A stretch of 64,000 bases of DNA, taken from contig JAPPJO010000031.1 in the NCBI GenBank assembly GCA_028820325.1, positions 1 to 64,000 of the forward strand, in the 5' to 3' direction. Below, one piece after another: positions 32,927-43,436 of this stretch. The notes under the pieces were generated by a model. That model saw nothing but the letters and a program-made list of their open reading frames with translations, did no database searches and had not been told where the DNA came from. The stretch comes from Gammaproteobacteria bacterium (GTDB lineage Bacteria > Gemmatimonadota > Gemmatimonadetes > Longimicrobiales > Gaopeijiaceae). Made by a program: the position numbers and the translations under genes. The number at the start of each line of letters is the position of its first letter. The first letter of the stretch is position 1.

Positions 32927-34204
32927 TCAGTCCTGCCAGTCCGTCCACGGTTCTCGCGACCGCAGGACGCGAATGCCCTCGTCCACCACCGTCTGCGCGA
33001 AGACGACCCGGTCGGCGGAGTCCACCAGCATGGCCGGGAAGCCGCTCGCGCGAGCGTTGGAGGAGGCTGCTACCTCGCGCGCGGGACCCAAGTTCCCGTC
33101 CACCGTGATGCCTCGCACGAACAGGCGCTCGTCTTCCAGCCAGCCGACCAGCGCCGTTCCCGGCTCGGGCATCACGGTCGCGACGCGCCCCACCGGGTTG
33201 CCCAGGTCGATGGTGACAGGCGGTGCGAAGCTCGCGCCCGCGTCGCTGGAGAAGGCCGCCCGCACCCGGGGCGTGTTGCCGGCGCCGGTGAACCACGCCA
33301 CCACGACCTCATCGCCCGCGGCCGCCACGGAAGGGCCGTTCACCGGGCAGCCCGGGATCACCCAGCCGTCGTCGTGCACGGGGACGCCGCCCGTCCACTT
33401 CCCGTCCACGAAACGGCCCACGGAGATGTCGCGCACCTCCTCCTCGGTACGGTCGCGGTAGACGACCACCGGCCCTTCGGAGGTCATCGCCGCGTCGGTC
33501 TGGCAACAATCGCAGATACGGTCGTCCAGTTCGACCTCGGCGGTCCTGGTCCCGTCCGCGCCGGCCGTGCGGTACCGCAGCGTCATGCGGGGGCTGGCCG
33601 CTCGCGAACCGTCGGCCTCGAAGAAGCGCCGGCCGTCCAGCCAGACCATCCCCGCCTCCCCATGCCCGAGCCCGAACACCGACACGAACCCGTGCTCGGA
33701 GGGGGTGCCGTCCTCGTGCGGCGTCCACGGCTCGCTCCACGAGTGCCCGCCGTTCTCCGAGAAGGAGACCCGCACCCCGTAGTCGTAGGTGGCCGGACCG
33801 CCCCGCTGGAGCCAGTGCGCCGCCAGCCGCCCGTCGCCCACGGGCCACACCACCGGGAAGTCCGCCCAGTTCACGAAGAAGGTCGCGCCCCCGCCCGAGC
33901 GGGTCACCTCGAAGGGCTTGCCCAGGGTGCCGTCCTCGTACGGCGCTCCCTTCAGCGCCCACACTTCCTCGCCCTCCACCATGTGCGGCTCGAGCCAGCT
34001 CAACACAACCGCATCGCCGTGGCGCTCAAGCGACGGGAAGCGCGCTCCGGGCGCCGCCTCAACGGCCACTTCCTCCAGGGCGAGCTCGGTGACGGTGGAT
34101 TCCGGCGCTGCGCAGCCTGCGACAACAGCCACCGACACGACGCACGCAAGCTGAAAGCTTCGCCGCCTCTTGCCGGGGGAGAACGAAAGACACGTTGGGG
34201 GCAA
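32927..34204 (-). CDS. Sialidase-like (BNR repeat) lipoprotein
   Basis: The product has about 425 residues from TTG 34204, chosen because AAGGAG lies six bases upstream; ATG 34243 and 34369 are longer options without a clear site. The signal SFQLACVVSVAVVAGC ends in a lipobox. Six-bladed BNR/sialidase-like repeats follow, with Asp-box-type motifs SFSENGGHSWSEPW and SSDAGASFAPPVTI. The segment DDRICDCCQTDAAM in the middle holds three Cys close together. True sialidase catalytic arginines could not be assigned, so glycan hydrolysis is uncertain. It diverges from the MBL-fold lipoprotein gene. Confidence 0.75.
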   Translation of the reverse strand: MPPTCLSFSPGKRRRSFQLACVVSVAVVAGCAAPESTVTELALEEVAVEAAPGARFPSLERHGDAVVLSWLEPHMVEGEEVWALKGAPYEDGTLGKPFEVTRSGGGATFFVNWADFPVVWPVGDGRLAAHWLQRGGPATYDYGVRVSFSENGGHSWSEPWTPHEDGTPSEHGFVSVFGLGHGEAGMVWLDGRRFFEADGSRAASPRMTLRYRTAGADGTRTAEVELDDRICDCCQTDAAMTSEGPVVVYRDRTEEEVRDISVGRFVDGKWTGGVPVHDDGWVIPGCPVNGPSVAAAGDEVVVAWFTGAGNTPRVRAAFSSDAGASFAPPVTIDLGNPVGRVATVMPEPGTALVGWLEDERLFVRGITVDGNLGPAREVAASSNARASGFPAMLVDSADRVVFAQTVVDEGIRVLRSREPWTDWQD

Positions 34205-34377
34205 GGCCCACTCCTTGAAGGAGACTCGTTGCGTGTTCGGCATCAACGTCAAAGATGTCGAGACCGACCGGATGTCGAAAGGGATTGCAGACGCAGCCGC
34301 GCATGGAGCGCTACGACGCGCGGTCGCTGCAACTGCTGCCGAGTCTCCGGCCTGTTGCACGTGGGACATCGGCAGCG

Positions 34378-34399
34378 GAGTATTACAGGAGTATTACAG
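34378..34399 (+). repeat. Tandem 11-base direct repeat in divergent promoter region
   Basis: Two perfect copies of GAGTATTACAG lie head to tail, 62 bases before the MBL-fold gene. The 11-base period puts both on one face of the helix. They contain TATTAC, a -10-like box, so the repeat may be an operator or duplicated promoter element. Confidence 0.5.
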
Positions 34400-34461
34400 A
34401 GTGCGGTTGCCGAGAGGGAGCCCTGCTCGATCCCATCCCGCCCCCGGAGGAGGATGACCGC

Positions 34462-35340
34462 ATGACCCGTCCCATTCGTACCCCCATTCCGATTGCGGCC
34501 ACTTTCGTCCTGACCCTCGGCGCCTGTGCCGACACAGCCGAACAGACTCCCGCCATGGACCCCGCCACCAGCCAGGTAGCCGACGGAGTCTTCTGGTACA
34601 ACGCGGGCACGCACAACGCGTTCTTCGTCGACACCGACGACGGCGTGGTGGCGGTCGACCCCATCTCGATGGAGGCGGCCGCCGGCCTCGCGGGCGCCAT
34701 TCGCGGCGCGGTCCCGGACAAGCCGCTCGCGGCCATCGTCTACAGCCACAGCGACGCCGACCACGCCACCGGGGCACCCGCGCTCCTGGCCGAGTTCGGC
34801 GACGACGTCCCGATCATCGCCCAGGAGAACGCGCTGCCCATCATCCTGGAGCGCGCCGATCCCGATCTGCCGCCTCCGGACCTGACCTTCTCCGACGAGA
34901 TGACGCTCCGCTTCGGCGGCCGTGCCATCGAACTCCACTATCTGGGGCGGAGCCACAGCGACAACCTGATCGTGACGTTTCTCCCCGAGGAGCGCATCGC
35001 CTTCGCGGTGGACTTCGTCAGCAACGACCGAGTCGGGTTCCGTGACCTCCCGGGCTGGTATTTCGACGAGTTCTACGTGGCGCTGGACCTGCTGATGGAA
35101 ATCCCCTTCGAGACCATGGTCTTCGGGCACGGAACCGTGGGGGACCGGGGCACCATCGAGCGTCAACTCGCCTACTACGCGGACCTGCGGGACGCCGTCC
35201 AGGCAGCGCTCGACGACGGCCTGTCCGAAGAGGAAGCCATGGCCCAGGTGCGCCTGGACGACTACGCCCACTGGGGTCAGTACGAGGAGTGGTTCCCGCT
35301 GAACGTCGGCGCCGTCTACCGCTGGCTGGCTTCGAGCTGA
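34462..35340 (+). CDS. MBL-fold metallo-hydrolase lipoprotein
   Basis: The product has 292 residues from ATG 34462. The signal PIAATFVLTLGAC ends in a lipobox. The metallo-beta-lactamase core has VVAVDPISME, the metal-site motif YSHSDADHATG, HYLGRSHSDN, FAVDFVSND and VFGHG. The first motif reads HSDADH, so the second metal-site His of the usual HxHxDH is an Asp. Family members hydrolyse lactones, esters or lactams. Substrate unknown; beta-lactamase activity is possible but not supported by neighbours. Confidence 0.85.
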   Translation: MTRPIRTPIPIAATFVLTLGACADTAEQTPAMDPATSQVADGVFWYNAGTHNAFFVDTDDGVVAVDPISMEAAAGLAGAIRGAVPDKPLAAIVYSHSDADHATGAPALLAEFGDDVPIIAQENALPIILERADPDLPPPDLTFSDEMTLRFGGRAIELHYLGRSHSDNLIVTFLPEERIAFAVDFVSNDRVGFRDLPGWYFDEFYVALDLLMEIPFETMVFGHGTVGDRGTIERQLAYYADLRDAVQAALDDGLSEEEAMAQVRLDDYAHWGQYEEWFPLNVGAVYRWLASS

Positions 35341-35346
35341 GCCCCC

Positions 35347-36612
35347 CTACACCCGCACCGCCAGCCCGTCGTGGAGGGCGGTGCGGTAGGCCTTGAGAGC
35401 GGGCACGAAGCCCATCAGGAATCCGGCCGTCACCACGGCGCCGAGGAAGAGCAACTCGATCGAGCCGGGTGGCCGGATCGGGATGAAGAGCCCCACCTGC
35501 GCCTCGACGATGGGCTGCCCGGCTGAGAGCAGCACGTACACCAGCGCCAGTCCGCCGATCGCCCCCGCCGCGGCCAGGCACACCGATTCGAGCACCAGCA
35601 GCGAGACGATCCGGTTGGGTCCGGCTCCGACGGCCCGCAGGATCGCCATCTCGCGCCTGCGCTCGTTGAGCGACGTGTAGAGCGACACCAGCATGCCCAG
35701 CAGTCCCACCAGCACGACGAAGATCGTCACCACCCGGAGTCCGGTCTCGGCGTAGCCGATCCCCTGCCACATCTCGTTCAATGCCAGCCCCGGGATGACA
35801 GCCATCATCGGCTCGCCCTCGTAGTCGTTGACCTCGCGCTGCAGCCGGAGCACGTCCCTCCGGTTCGTCGCCCCCACGAAGAACGACGTCACCTGGGTGA
35901 TCTCGATCTCATCCATCGCGAGCACTGCCTCGCGCGTTTGCTCTTCGCCCGGCATGGGCGGCGCGCCGTCCTCCCATCCGAAGTGGATGGCCTCGATGCC
36001 CTCCAGGGTGACGTAGACCGCGCGGTCGACCGGGGTGAAGGTCTTGTCGAGGATGCCCACGACCGTGAACGGCATCTGGTCGTGGTTCAGGAAGCCCACC
36101 TCACCGATCCCGTGGGTCACCGCGACCTCGTCGCCGAGCTCGTAGCCCAGTTCGCTCGCCACATCCGCGCCCAGGGTTACATCGAACACCCCGGAGCCGG
36201 GCCGGCCTTGGGCCAGCGCGATGGCCTGCCCCCCGCGATACCGGTAGTGGCGGTAGAAGTCCTCGTTGGTGCCGATGACCCGGAATCCCCTGTGGCTGTC
36301 GCCCAGGCCGTAGGGGATGGTCCACTCGATGGCGGGATGCTCGGCCCACTCGCGGTAGGTGTCCCAGGTGAGGTTGTTGGTCGGCGATCCCATGCCGAAG
36401 ACCGAATACAGCAGCAGTTGAATCGTGCCGCCCTTGGTACCCACGATCAGATCGGTCTGGCTGATGGTGTTGGAAAAGCTCTCGCGCATGCCCACGCGCA
36501 CGTTCTCGACGCCGATCAGGAGGGCGACGCTGAGCGCGATGGAGCCCACCGTGAGCGAGGTGCTGAAGGCGCGGTTGCGGAGCGACTTGAGTGCGAGGTC
36601 GAAAACCAGCAT
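35347..36612 (-). CDS. FtsX/MacB-type ABC transporter permease
   Basis: The product has 421 residues from ATG 36612, which overlaps the ATPase stop by one base (TGATG). An N-terminal membrane segment (SLTVGSIALSVALLIGVENV) is followed by a large extracytoplasmic MacB-like domain at 40-270 and three C-terminal membrane segments near 285-310, 340-365 and 380-405, with the coupling motif ERRREMAILRAVGAG. Such permeases expel lipids, lipoproteins or peptides, or act as mechanotransmitters. DUF3299 is encoded just upstream beyond a terminator. Confidence 0.9.
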   Translation of the reverse strand: MLVFDLALKSLRNRAFSTSLTVGSIALSVALLIGVENVRVGMRESFSNTISQTDLIVGTKGGTIQLLLYSVFGMGSPTNNLTWDTYREWAEHPAIEWTIPYGLGDSHRGFRVIGTNEDFYRHYRYRGGQAIALAQGRPGSGVFDVTLGADVASELGYELGDEVAVTHGIGEVGFLNHDQMPFTVVGILDKTFTPVDRAVYVTLEGIEAIHFGWEDGAPPMPGEEQTREAVLAMDEIEITQVTSFFVGATNRRDVLRLQREVNDYEGEPMMAVIPGLALNEMWQGIGYAETGLRVVTIFVVLVGLLGMLVSLYTSLNERRREMAILRAVGAGPNRIVSLLVLESVCLAAAGAIGGLALVYVLLSAGQPIVEAQVGLFIPIRPPGSIELLFLGAVVTAGFLMGFVPALKAYRTALHDGLAVRV

Positions 36613-37295
36613 CAGAGCACCGCCCTGTTGATGTCGGGGAGGGAGATCGTGCGGGAGAACATGCCCTCCAGCGTGCGGTCGTGGCTCACGAACACCAGCG
36701 TGGCGCCGGCGCGCTCGCACTCCTGGAAGAGCAGCTCGAGGAAGGCCTCACGGCGGTCGAAATCCAGCGAGGAGGTGGGTTCGTCGGCGACGATGAGCTC
36801 CGGGGCGCCGATGAGCGCCCGGCAGGCGGCCACGCGCTGCTGCTGACCCACCGATAGCTCCGTAACCGGCTTCTTCAGCAGATCGCCGATCTGGAGATGA
36901 TCGGCCAGCAGCGCGGCGGTCTCCTTCACCCCCGCGCCGTCCAGCCGGGCTCGGCGTGCAGGGTCCATCCGCGCGGGGAGCGCGATGTTGTCGAGCACCG
37001 ACAGGTAGGGGATGAGGTTGAACATCTGGAAGACATAGCCGATGTGCTCCGCCCGGAAGGCGTCCCGCTGTGCGCCCGAGAGTGAGGCGAGGTCCTCGCC
37101 CAGCACCCTGACCTCGCCCTCGTTCGCTTCCAGGACCCCCGCCAGCACCCCGAGCAGCGTGGTCTTGCCGCTGCCGCTGGGGCCGAACAGGAACGCGCGC
37201 TCGCCGCGTTCGAGAGTCAGCTCGGGGATGTCCAGCACCCAGGGACCTCCACCGTAGCGGAAGCGCAGACGCCGGAGATCGATCGCGAGGCTCAT
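36612..37295 (-). CDS. ABC transporter ATP-binding protein (LolD/MacB type)
   Basis: This 227-residue ATPase has Walker A GPSGSGKTTLL, Q-loop VFQMFNLIPYLSVLDN, signature LSVGQQQRVAACRAL and Walker B LIVADEPTSSLD. It is coupled to the FtsX-type permease and should power its transport or conformational cycle at the inner membrane. The first helix-side residues (RFRYGGGPWVLDIPELTLER) are typical for the family. No promoter was recognised in the 30 bases between the start and the preceding terminator. Confidence 0.93.
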   Translation of the reverse strand: MSLAIDLRRLRFRYGGGPWVLDIPELTLERGERAFLFGPSGSGKTTLLGVLAGVLEANEGEVRVLGEDLASLSGAQRDAFRAEHIGYVFQMFNLIPYLSVLDNIALPARMDPARRARLDGAGVKETAALLADHLQIGDLLKKPVTELSVGQQQRVAACRALIGAPELIVADEPTSSLDFDRREAFLELLFQECERAGATLVFVSHDRTLEGMFSRTISLPDINRAVL

Positions 37296-37328
37296 CTATT
37301 GGGGTCTCCCTGCGAACGTCGTCTCACC

Positions 37329-37365
37329 AAAAAAACGCGCGCCCTCGACTCAGGCGAGGGCGCGC
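37329..37365 (-). terminator. Intrinsic terminator of the 52.4-37.4 kb operon
   Basis: GCGCGCCCTCG and CGAGGGCGCGC pair perfectly over 11 bases with a seven-base loop. On the minus strand the stem is followed by one G and seven T residues. It lies 31 bases past the DUF3299 stop. Confidence 0.88.
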
Positions 37366-37395
37366 TTGATGCAAGCAGCTGGCTGCATCCGCGGA

Positions 37396-37899
37396 TCAGG
37401 AACCGTACGGATAGACGCGCTGGCCGGTGATGGTGAAGCCGACGTAGCCGTACACGCTCTCGGTCATTTCGATCTCGAGCACGCCCTCGACCCACACCGG
37501 GTTCCACCCGTCCATCGTCGCGCGCTTTCCTTCATCCATCTGGATGTAGACGAGCTGGTTAGGCGGCGGAGGCGGCGTGTGGATGCAGGCGCCGACGTAG
37601 GGCACGAGGAGGAATTCCGTCGCCGAAGACGCCCAGTCCTCGAGCGGCACCGTGAACCCGGGAATCTTGACGAGCTTGCCCGAAAGAGCGGCCAGCTCCT
37701 CGCCCGTCTCGCCGGTGCGGTAGTTGAGGCTGGCCAGAAGGCGCCAGCCCACCTCGGTGGGATCGTCGGCGGAAACAACGGAGGCTGCATCGACCGGGGG
37801 TTCCGCTACGGCCTCCGGGAGGCCGCCCGCGCCGGTAAGGGGCACCACAAACAGCATGGCGGCGGCAGCGGAGAGAAGCCTGCGGCTGGCGTCGATCAT
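37396..37899 (-). CDS. DUF3299 family exported protein
   Basis: The product has 167 residues from ATG 37899 (CCGGAG upstream). An N-terminal signal (LLSAAAAMLFVVPLTGAGG) is followed by the DUF3299 domain with LSGKLVKIPGFTVPLE, the metal-site-like motif GACIHTPPPPPNQLVYI and YGYVGFTITG. The CxHxPPPPxNQ motif is a family hallmark. Relatives are encoded beside ABC transporters, as here. It is the last gene before a strong terminator, and its function is unknown. Confidence 0.82.
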   Translation of the reverse strand: MIDASRRLLSAAAAMLFVVPLTGAGGLPEAVAEPPVDAASVVSADDPTEVGWRLLASLNYRTGETGEELAALSGKLVKIPGFTVPLEDWASSATEFLLVPYVGACIHTPPPPPNQLVYIQMDEGKRATMDGWNPVWVEGVLEIEMTESVYGYVGFTITGQRVYPYGS

Positions 37900-37924
37900 C
37901 GGAAAACTCCGGTTGTGAAAGTCC

Positions 37925-39550
37925 TCAGTTCGATCCCGGGGTGTCCTGCCGGTCTTCCTGGGAAACCGGCCGCGAGAGCGTGGGATACGTGATCCCCAAC
38001 TGCTCAAGATACGTCTCGAAGCGGGTTTCGTCATAGTAGAACTGCTCGAGGAGCGGACGATACGCGTCCATGATCTCCTTGTTGAGATCGATGGGCGGAG
38101 GGTCGTCGGGGCCGATGAAGGGGATATACTCCACGGCCGCCGTCTGTTCCTCCCGGAAGTAGGTCCAGGCCTCGTCGACCAGCTCCGGCTGGGCGAAGAG
38201 CTGGAGCGCGGTGCGGGCCATCACGCGCGCGCCGGCCACCGCGCCCTTGTGCGCGATCGGGGTGGCCATCGCCATGGCGCTCGACCAGTGGTGGCCCGGA
38301 AGCCCCGGCACGTTGGACGGGAAGCGCAGGGTCACCGTGGGCACGTTCCACGAGATATCGCCGATATCGTCGGATCCGCCGCTCCGGCGCGGCCCCGGCT
38401 CACCCAGGGGCGACAGGGTGATCGGCATCCCCGACGGGACGCTTCCCACCGATTCCTGCACCGCGCTCGCGAAGTCGTGGTCGTCGTCGGTCCACTCCGG
38501 AAGCCCGACGTCCTCGATGTGTTCGTACATGGTCTCGGCCACGACCCTGTTGAAGTGCCTCGGCCAGGCGGTTCCGATGATCCGGTACGACATTTCGGTG
38601 TCGGTCATCATGGCCGCGCCTTCGGCGATGCGGATCGCGGTGTCGAAGTTGCGCTTGATGTCCTCGTAGTCCATCTCGCGGATGAAATACCATACCGAGG
38701 CGCTCGGCGGCACGACGTTCGGCTGATCGCCGCCGTCGCTGATCACGTAGTGGGAGCGCTGGTCGGGCCGCAGATGCTCGCGCCGGAAGTTCCAGGCGAC
38801 GTTCATCAGCTCGACCGCGTCCAGCGCGCTGCGGCCCCGCCAGGGAGCGCCGGCGCCGTGCGCCGCCTCGCCCGCGAAGGTGAACTCCACGGAGACGAGC
38901 CCCGTCCCGCCGCCCTGGCCCCAGCTCACCGACAGGTTGCTGCTCACGTGCGTGAAGAGGGTGATGTCGATGTCCTCGAGATAGCCGTCGCGCACGTACC
39001 AGGCCTTCGAGCCCAGCTGCTCCTCGGCGACCCCGGGCCAGAGCACGAGCGTGCCCTCGATGCCCTCGGCCTCCATGACGTCCTTGAGCGCGAGCGCCGC
39101 CACCACGTTTACGGCCTGTCCCGAGTTGTGGCCCTCGCCGTGGCCGGGGGCGCCGGGAATCAGCGGGTCGTGGTACGCCACGCCGGGCTTCTGGTTGGCC
39201 TTGGGGATGCCGTCGATGTCGGACCCGAAGGAGATGACCGGCCTGCCGCTTCCCCAGCGCGCGAACCAGGCGGTCGGAATTCCGGAGGGTGCGCGCTCGA
39301 TGGTAAAGCCGTTCTCCTCCAGGATCCCCGTAACGTAGGCCGAGGTCTCGATCTCCTGCTGCCCCAGCTCGGAGAAGGAGAAGATCTTGTCCACCATGAC
39401 CTGGGCCAGCTTGGCGCGCTCGAGTACGCCCTCTTCCACACGGGCCACGAGAGGCTCGAGTTCATCGTCGGAGAGGCTCTGCGCGGCCGACAGGACCGTG
39501 GGAGTGACTACCAAGGCGACCAGTATCGCTGTGATCGTTCGTGTGACCAT
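37925..39550 (-). CDS. Secreted M20-family amidohydrolase (AbgB-like)
   Basis: The protein has 541 residues. Signal peptide is residues 1-24. It has metal-site and catalytic motifs GHGEGHNSGQAVN and WPGVAEEQLGSK, the dimerisation-domain segment AAHGAGAPWRGRSALDAVEL and the C-terminal PGLPGHHWSSAMAM. It resembles AbgB-type aminobenzoyl-glutamate hydrolases, with an extra C-terminal region of about 90 residues. It should cleave an amide from an aryl or acyl amino acid in the periplasm. It lies 153 bases after the TIM-barrel gene and 25 before DUF3299. Confidence 0.85.
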   Translation of the reverse strand: MVTRTITAILVALVVTPTVLSAAQSLSDDELEPLVARVEEGVLERAKLAQVMVDKIFSFSELGQQEIETSAYVTGILEENGFTIERAPSGIPTAWFARWGSGRPVISFGSDIDGIPKANQKPGVAYHDPLIPGAPGHGEGHNSGQAVNVVAALALKDVMEAEGIEGTLVLWPGVAEEQLGSKAWYVRDGYLEDIDITLFTHVSSNLSVSWGQGGGTGLVSVEFTFAGEAAHGAGAPWRGRSALDAVELMNVAWNFRREHLRPDQRSHYVISDGGDQPNVVPPSASVWYFIREMDYEDIKRNFDTAIRIAEGAAMMTDTEMSYRIIGTAWPRHFNRVVAETMYEHIEDVGLPEWTDDDHDFASAVQESVGSVPSGMPITLSPLGEPGPRRSGGSDDIGDISWNVPTVTLRFPSNVPGLPGHHWSSAMAMATPIAHKGAVAGARVMARTALQLFAQPELVDEAWTYFREEQTAAVEYIPFIGPDDPPPIDLNKEIMDAYRPLLEQFYYDETRFETYLEQLGITYPTLSRPVSQEDRQDTPGSN

Positions 39551-39703
39551 TGACCCACCGCGAGAAGGAGACCGGAAGACAAGAGACGCCGCAACATAAG
39601 CGCGGGCGACCCGAGTCCGAAAGACTGTAGGCGGCCGTCTGACGGACGATCATGGCCCATGCGGGTGCGTCAACCCCTTGTCGCCCGAGTGATGCGGCGT
39701 GAG

Positions 39704-40716
<1,013 letters not shown>

Positions 40717-40720
<4 letters not shown>

Positions 40721-42174
40721 GCCAGCGCCTCGGTCCCGAACCGCTCGGCGGTCTTCAGGGTCTCTCGCACGTCGTCCCAGGTGGTCGTGTGGTTGAGGAT
40801 GCACATTCGAAGCGCGAAACGCCGGGCGACAAGCGTCGACGACATGAACGCGCGATCCTCCCAGAAAACCCGGGAGAGTACTTTGCGGTTGATCGCGTCC
40901 AGGGATGCTTCATCGAGGCCGCCGCCTGCGGGGTTGACCCGGAAGCACACGATGCCCAGCGAGGCGCGCGTCATCCCTTCCAGGACCGGGCTCGCGCTGA
41001 TGTAGTCCTCCGCCCGGCTGGCCAGCTCCATCCCCAGCGAAACCGCGCGCCGGAACGCAGCCATCCCGAAGGTCTGGACCGACATCCAGATCTTGAGCGC
41101 GCGAAACAGGCGACTGTGTTGCAGGCCACGGTCCGAGAAGTTCGGGTGGTTTGCACCCCACACCGAGTCCTGCAGCATGTCATGTGGAACGCGGAACGCA
41201 TGTTCGAGGGTTTCCGCGTTCTTTACCAGAAGACAGCCTGCCTCGTACGGCTGGAAGAACCACTTGTGCGCATCGAGCCCGATCGAGTCAGCCCGCTCGA
41301 TCCCCTTCAGCATCTTCCTGCCCTTCTCGGTAATGGCCGCGAATCCGCCGTACGCGGCATCGACGTGCATCCAGATGTTCTCGGCCTCGCAGTAGTCCGC
41401 CATCGGTTCGAGGGGGTCGATGGCACCCGTGCTGCCGGCGCCGGCATTCGCGCACACGGCGATGGGATGGAGGCCGGCGGCGCGGTCGCCGGCCACGGCG
41501 TCCGCCAGCGCCTCCATGTCAAGTCGAAAGTGGGCGTCGCTCGTCACCCGCCGCACGCACTCGGGCCGAACGCCGACGATCCTGGCCGCGCGGATCTGTG
41601 CGCTGTGGCTCTGGTCGCTCATGTATACGGCGGCGCGCTCCGGGTTTCCTGCCGCTTCGCGGGCGGCGACGAAGGCGTCGAGCGCGGCTGCCGAGCCACC
41701 GCTCGTCATGAGCCCTCCGGCGCTCCCGGGATATCCCAGCCACCGGCGCATCCAGTCGACTACGACCAGTTCGATCTGGCTGGGGCCGCTCGCGACCAGC
41801 CAACTGATGGTGTTGGCGTTGTAGCCCGCGGCGATGAAATCGGCCAGGACGCCGGGCCAGGTGGGTGATGACGGCACGAATCCGAAGCAGCGCGGGTGGT
41901 CCAGGCGCAACGTCAGGGGAAGGATGTCGCGCGTGGCTCGCCGGAGCACGTCCGCTGCCGGAGAGCCATGTTCGGGCGGCTCCACCATCAGGTGGTCGAG
42001 TCCCTGCTTGAATTCGCCGTCCCAGGCGCCTTCGGAAGGCAGATTTGCGATCCGCTCCACCAGGAGTTCGGCGGTCTCGCGGGCCAGCGCGAGCATCTCC
42101 GGCGGCTCCATCTGGAGATCGCCGGACGCGTTCGCGGTCGCGTGGGGGTGAGGTTGTGGGCTGCTTGATGTCAT
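40717..42174 (-). CDS. PLP-dependent aromatic-L-amino-acid decarboxylase family protein
   Basis: The product has 485 residues from ATG 42174. Group II decarboxylase motifs are [32 protein letters not shown] and the PLP lysine in [19 protein letters not shown]. It should remove CO2 from an aromatic or related amino acid. It is coupled by a four-base overlap to the TIM-barrel gene and lies 67 bases after a Gfo/Idh gene, an odd neighbour for sugar enzymes. Substrate unresolved. Confidence 0.87.
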
Positions 42175-42241
42175 GATCGGGGTCGACTCCGAACCGGCCT
42201 GGAACGTTTTGGCCCTGGTTGGGCACGGCGAAATCGCGGAA

Positions 42242-43429
42242 TCAGGGAGGCGTGTAGTCTGTCTCGATCCAGGCGCCCGCCTCCTGGCTCCGGATCGCGG
42301 CGTCGATGAAGTGGATCCCGCGGGCGCCGTCGCGGACGGTGGGGAAGTCGGGCTCGGGGGCCTTGTCGCCTCCCGTCGCCGGATCGTGGACCGTGGGACC
42401 GCCCCCGCAGTCCCGCCCCCGCACCGCCCTCGCCACTTCACCATAGAGGTTCGCGAACGCCTCCACGAAGCCCTCCGGGTGGCCGCCGGGCAGGCGGGTG
42501 GCGGCCGCGGCCATGGGCGCGCGGGTGCCGGCGGCGCGGTGCACCACCTCCACCGAGCCGTCCGGCCGCAGGAGGCGAAGGCGATTCGGCTCCTCCTGGT
42601 TCCAGTCGAGTCCGCCCTCGCTGCCGTAGACGCGCAGGCGCAGGTGGTTGCGCTCGCCGGTGGCGATCTGGGACGCCATCAGCACGCCACGGACCCCGCC
42701 GTCCAGCTCGAGCAGCACCACCGCGTCGTCGTGGGCGGTGCGGCCGGCCACCACGGTGCCCAGGTCGGCGAACAGGCGCTGCACCTCCAGGCCGGTCACG
42801 TAGCGCATCAGGTGGTGTGCGTGAGATCCGATGTCCCCCAGCACCGCGGACGGCCCCCCCCGCGCGGTGTCGGCGCGCCACTCCGCCTGCTTGTGTCCCT
42901 CCGCCTCGAGCAGCTCCGCGAGCCACCCCTGAGAATACTCCACCACGACCTTGCGCGCCTTGCCGACGGCGCCGCCCCGCACCCGCGCGCGCGCCTCCTT
43001 AACCAGTGGGTAGCCGGAGTAGTTGTAGGTCACCGCGAAGACGAGGCCGGTCGACGCGGCCATGCGGCACAGGTCGTCGGCCTCCTCCACGGTCACCGCC
43101 AACGGCTTGTCGCAGACGACGTGAATGCCCCGCTCCAGAAAAGCGCGCGCCATCGGATGGTGCAGGTGGTTGGGGGTGACGATCGCCACCGTGTGGATGC
43201 GCTCATCGGGCGGAAGTGTCGCCTCCGTCTCCACCATCTCCCGCCAGGACCCGTATACACGATCCGACGCAAGCCCCAGATGGGCGCCGGTGCCTCGCGA
43301 TTGGTCCGCGTCCGCCGAGAATGCGCCCGCGCACAGCCGCCAATCGCCATCGAGGGCGGCGGCCATGCGGTGCACCGGACCGATGAAGGCGCCCGGTCCG
43401 CCTCCGACCATGCCGTAGCGGAGAATCAA
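42242..43429 (-). CDS. Gfo/Idh/MocA family oxidoreductase (cytoplasmic)
   Basis: The protein has 395 residues. NAD(P) motif GMVGGGPGAFIGPVHR is at the N-terminus; the catalytic region CDKPLAVTVEEAD and GDIGSHAHHLMRYV carry the Lys and His of the family. No signal peptide, in contrast to the paralogue at 50904-52391. It oxidises or reduces a sugar or cyclitol hydroxyl. It follows the MFS gene after seven bases, so it may act on the imported product. Confidence 0.88.
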   Translation of the reverse strand: MILRYGMVGGGPGAFIGPVHRMAAALDGDWRLCAGAFSADADQSRGTGAHLGLASDRVYGSWREMVETEATLPPDERIHTVAIVTPNHLHHPMARAFLERGIHVVCDKPLAVTVEEADDLCRMAASTGLVFAVTYNYSGYPLVKEARARVRGGAVGKARKVVVEYSQGWLAELLEAEGHKQAEWRADTARGGPSAVLGDIGSHAHHLMRYVTGLEVQRLFADLGTVVAGRTAHDDAVVLLELDGGVRGVLMASQIATGERNHLRLRVYGSEGGLDWNQEEPNRLRLLRPDGSVEVVHRAAGTRAPMAAAATRLPGGHPEGFVEAFANLYGEVARAVRGRDCGGGPTVHDPATGGDKAPEPDFPTVRDGARGIHFIDAAIRSQEAGAWIETDYTPP

Positions 43430-43436
43430 GGCCGCC

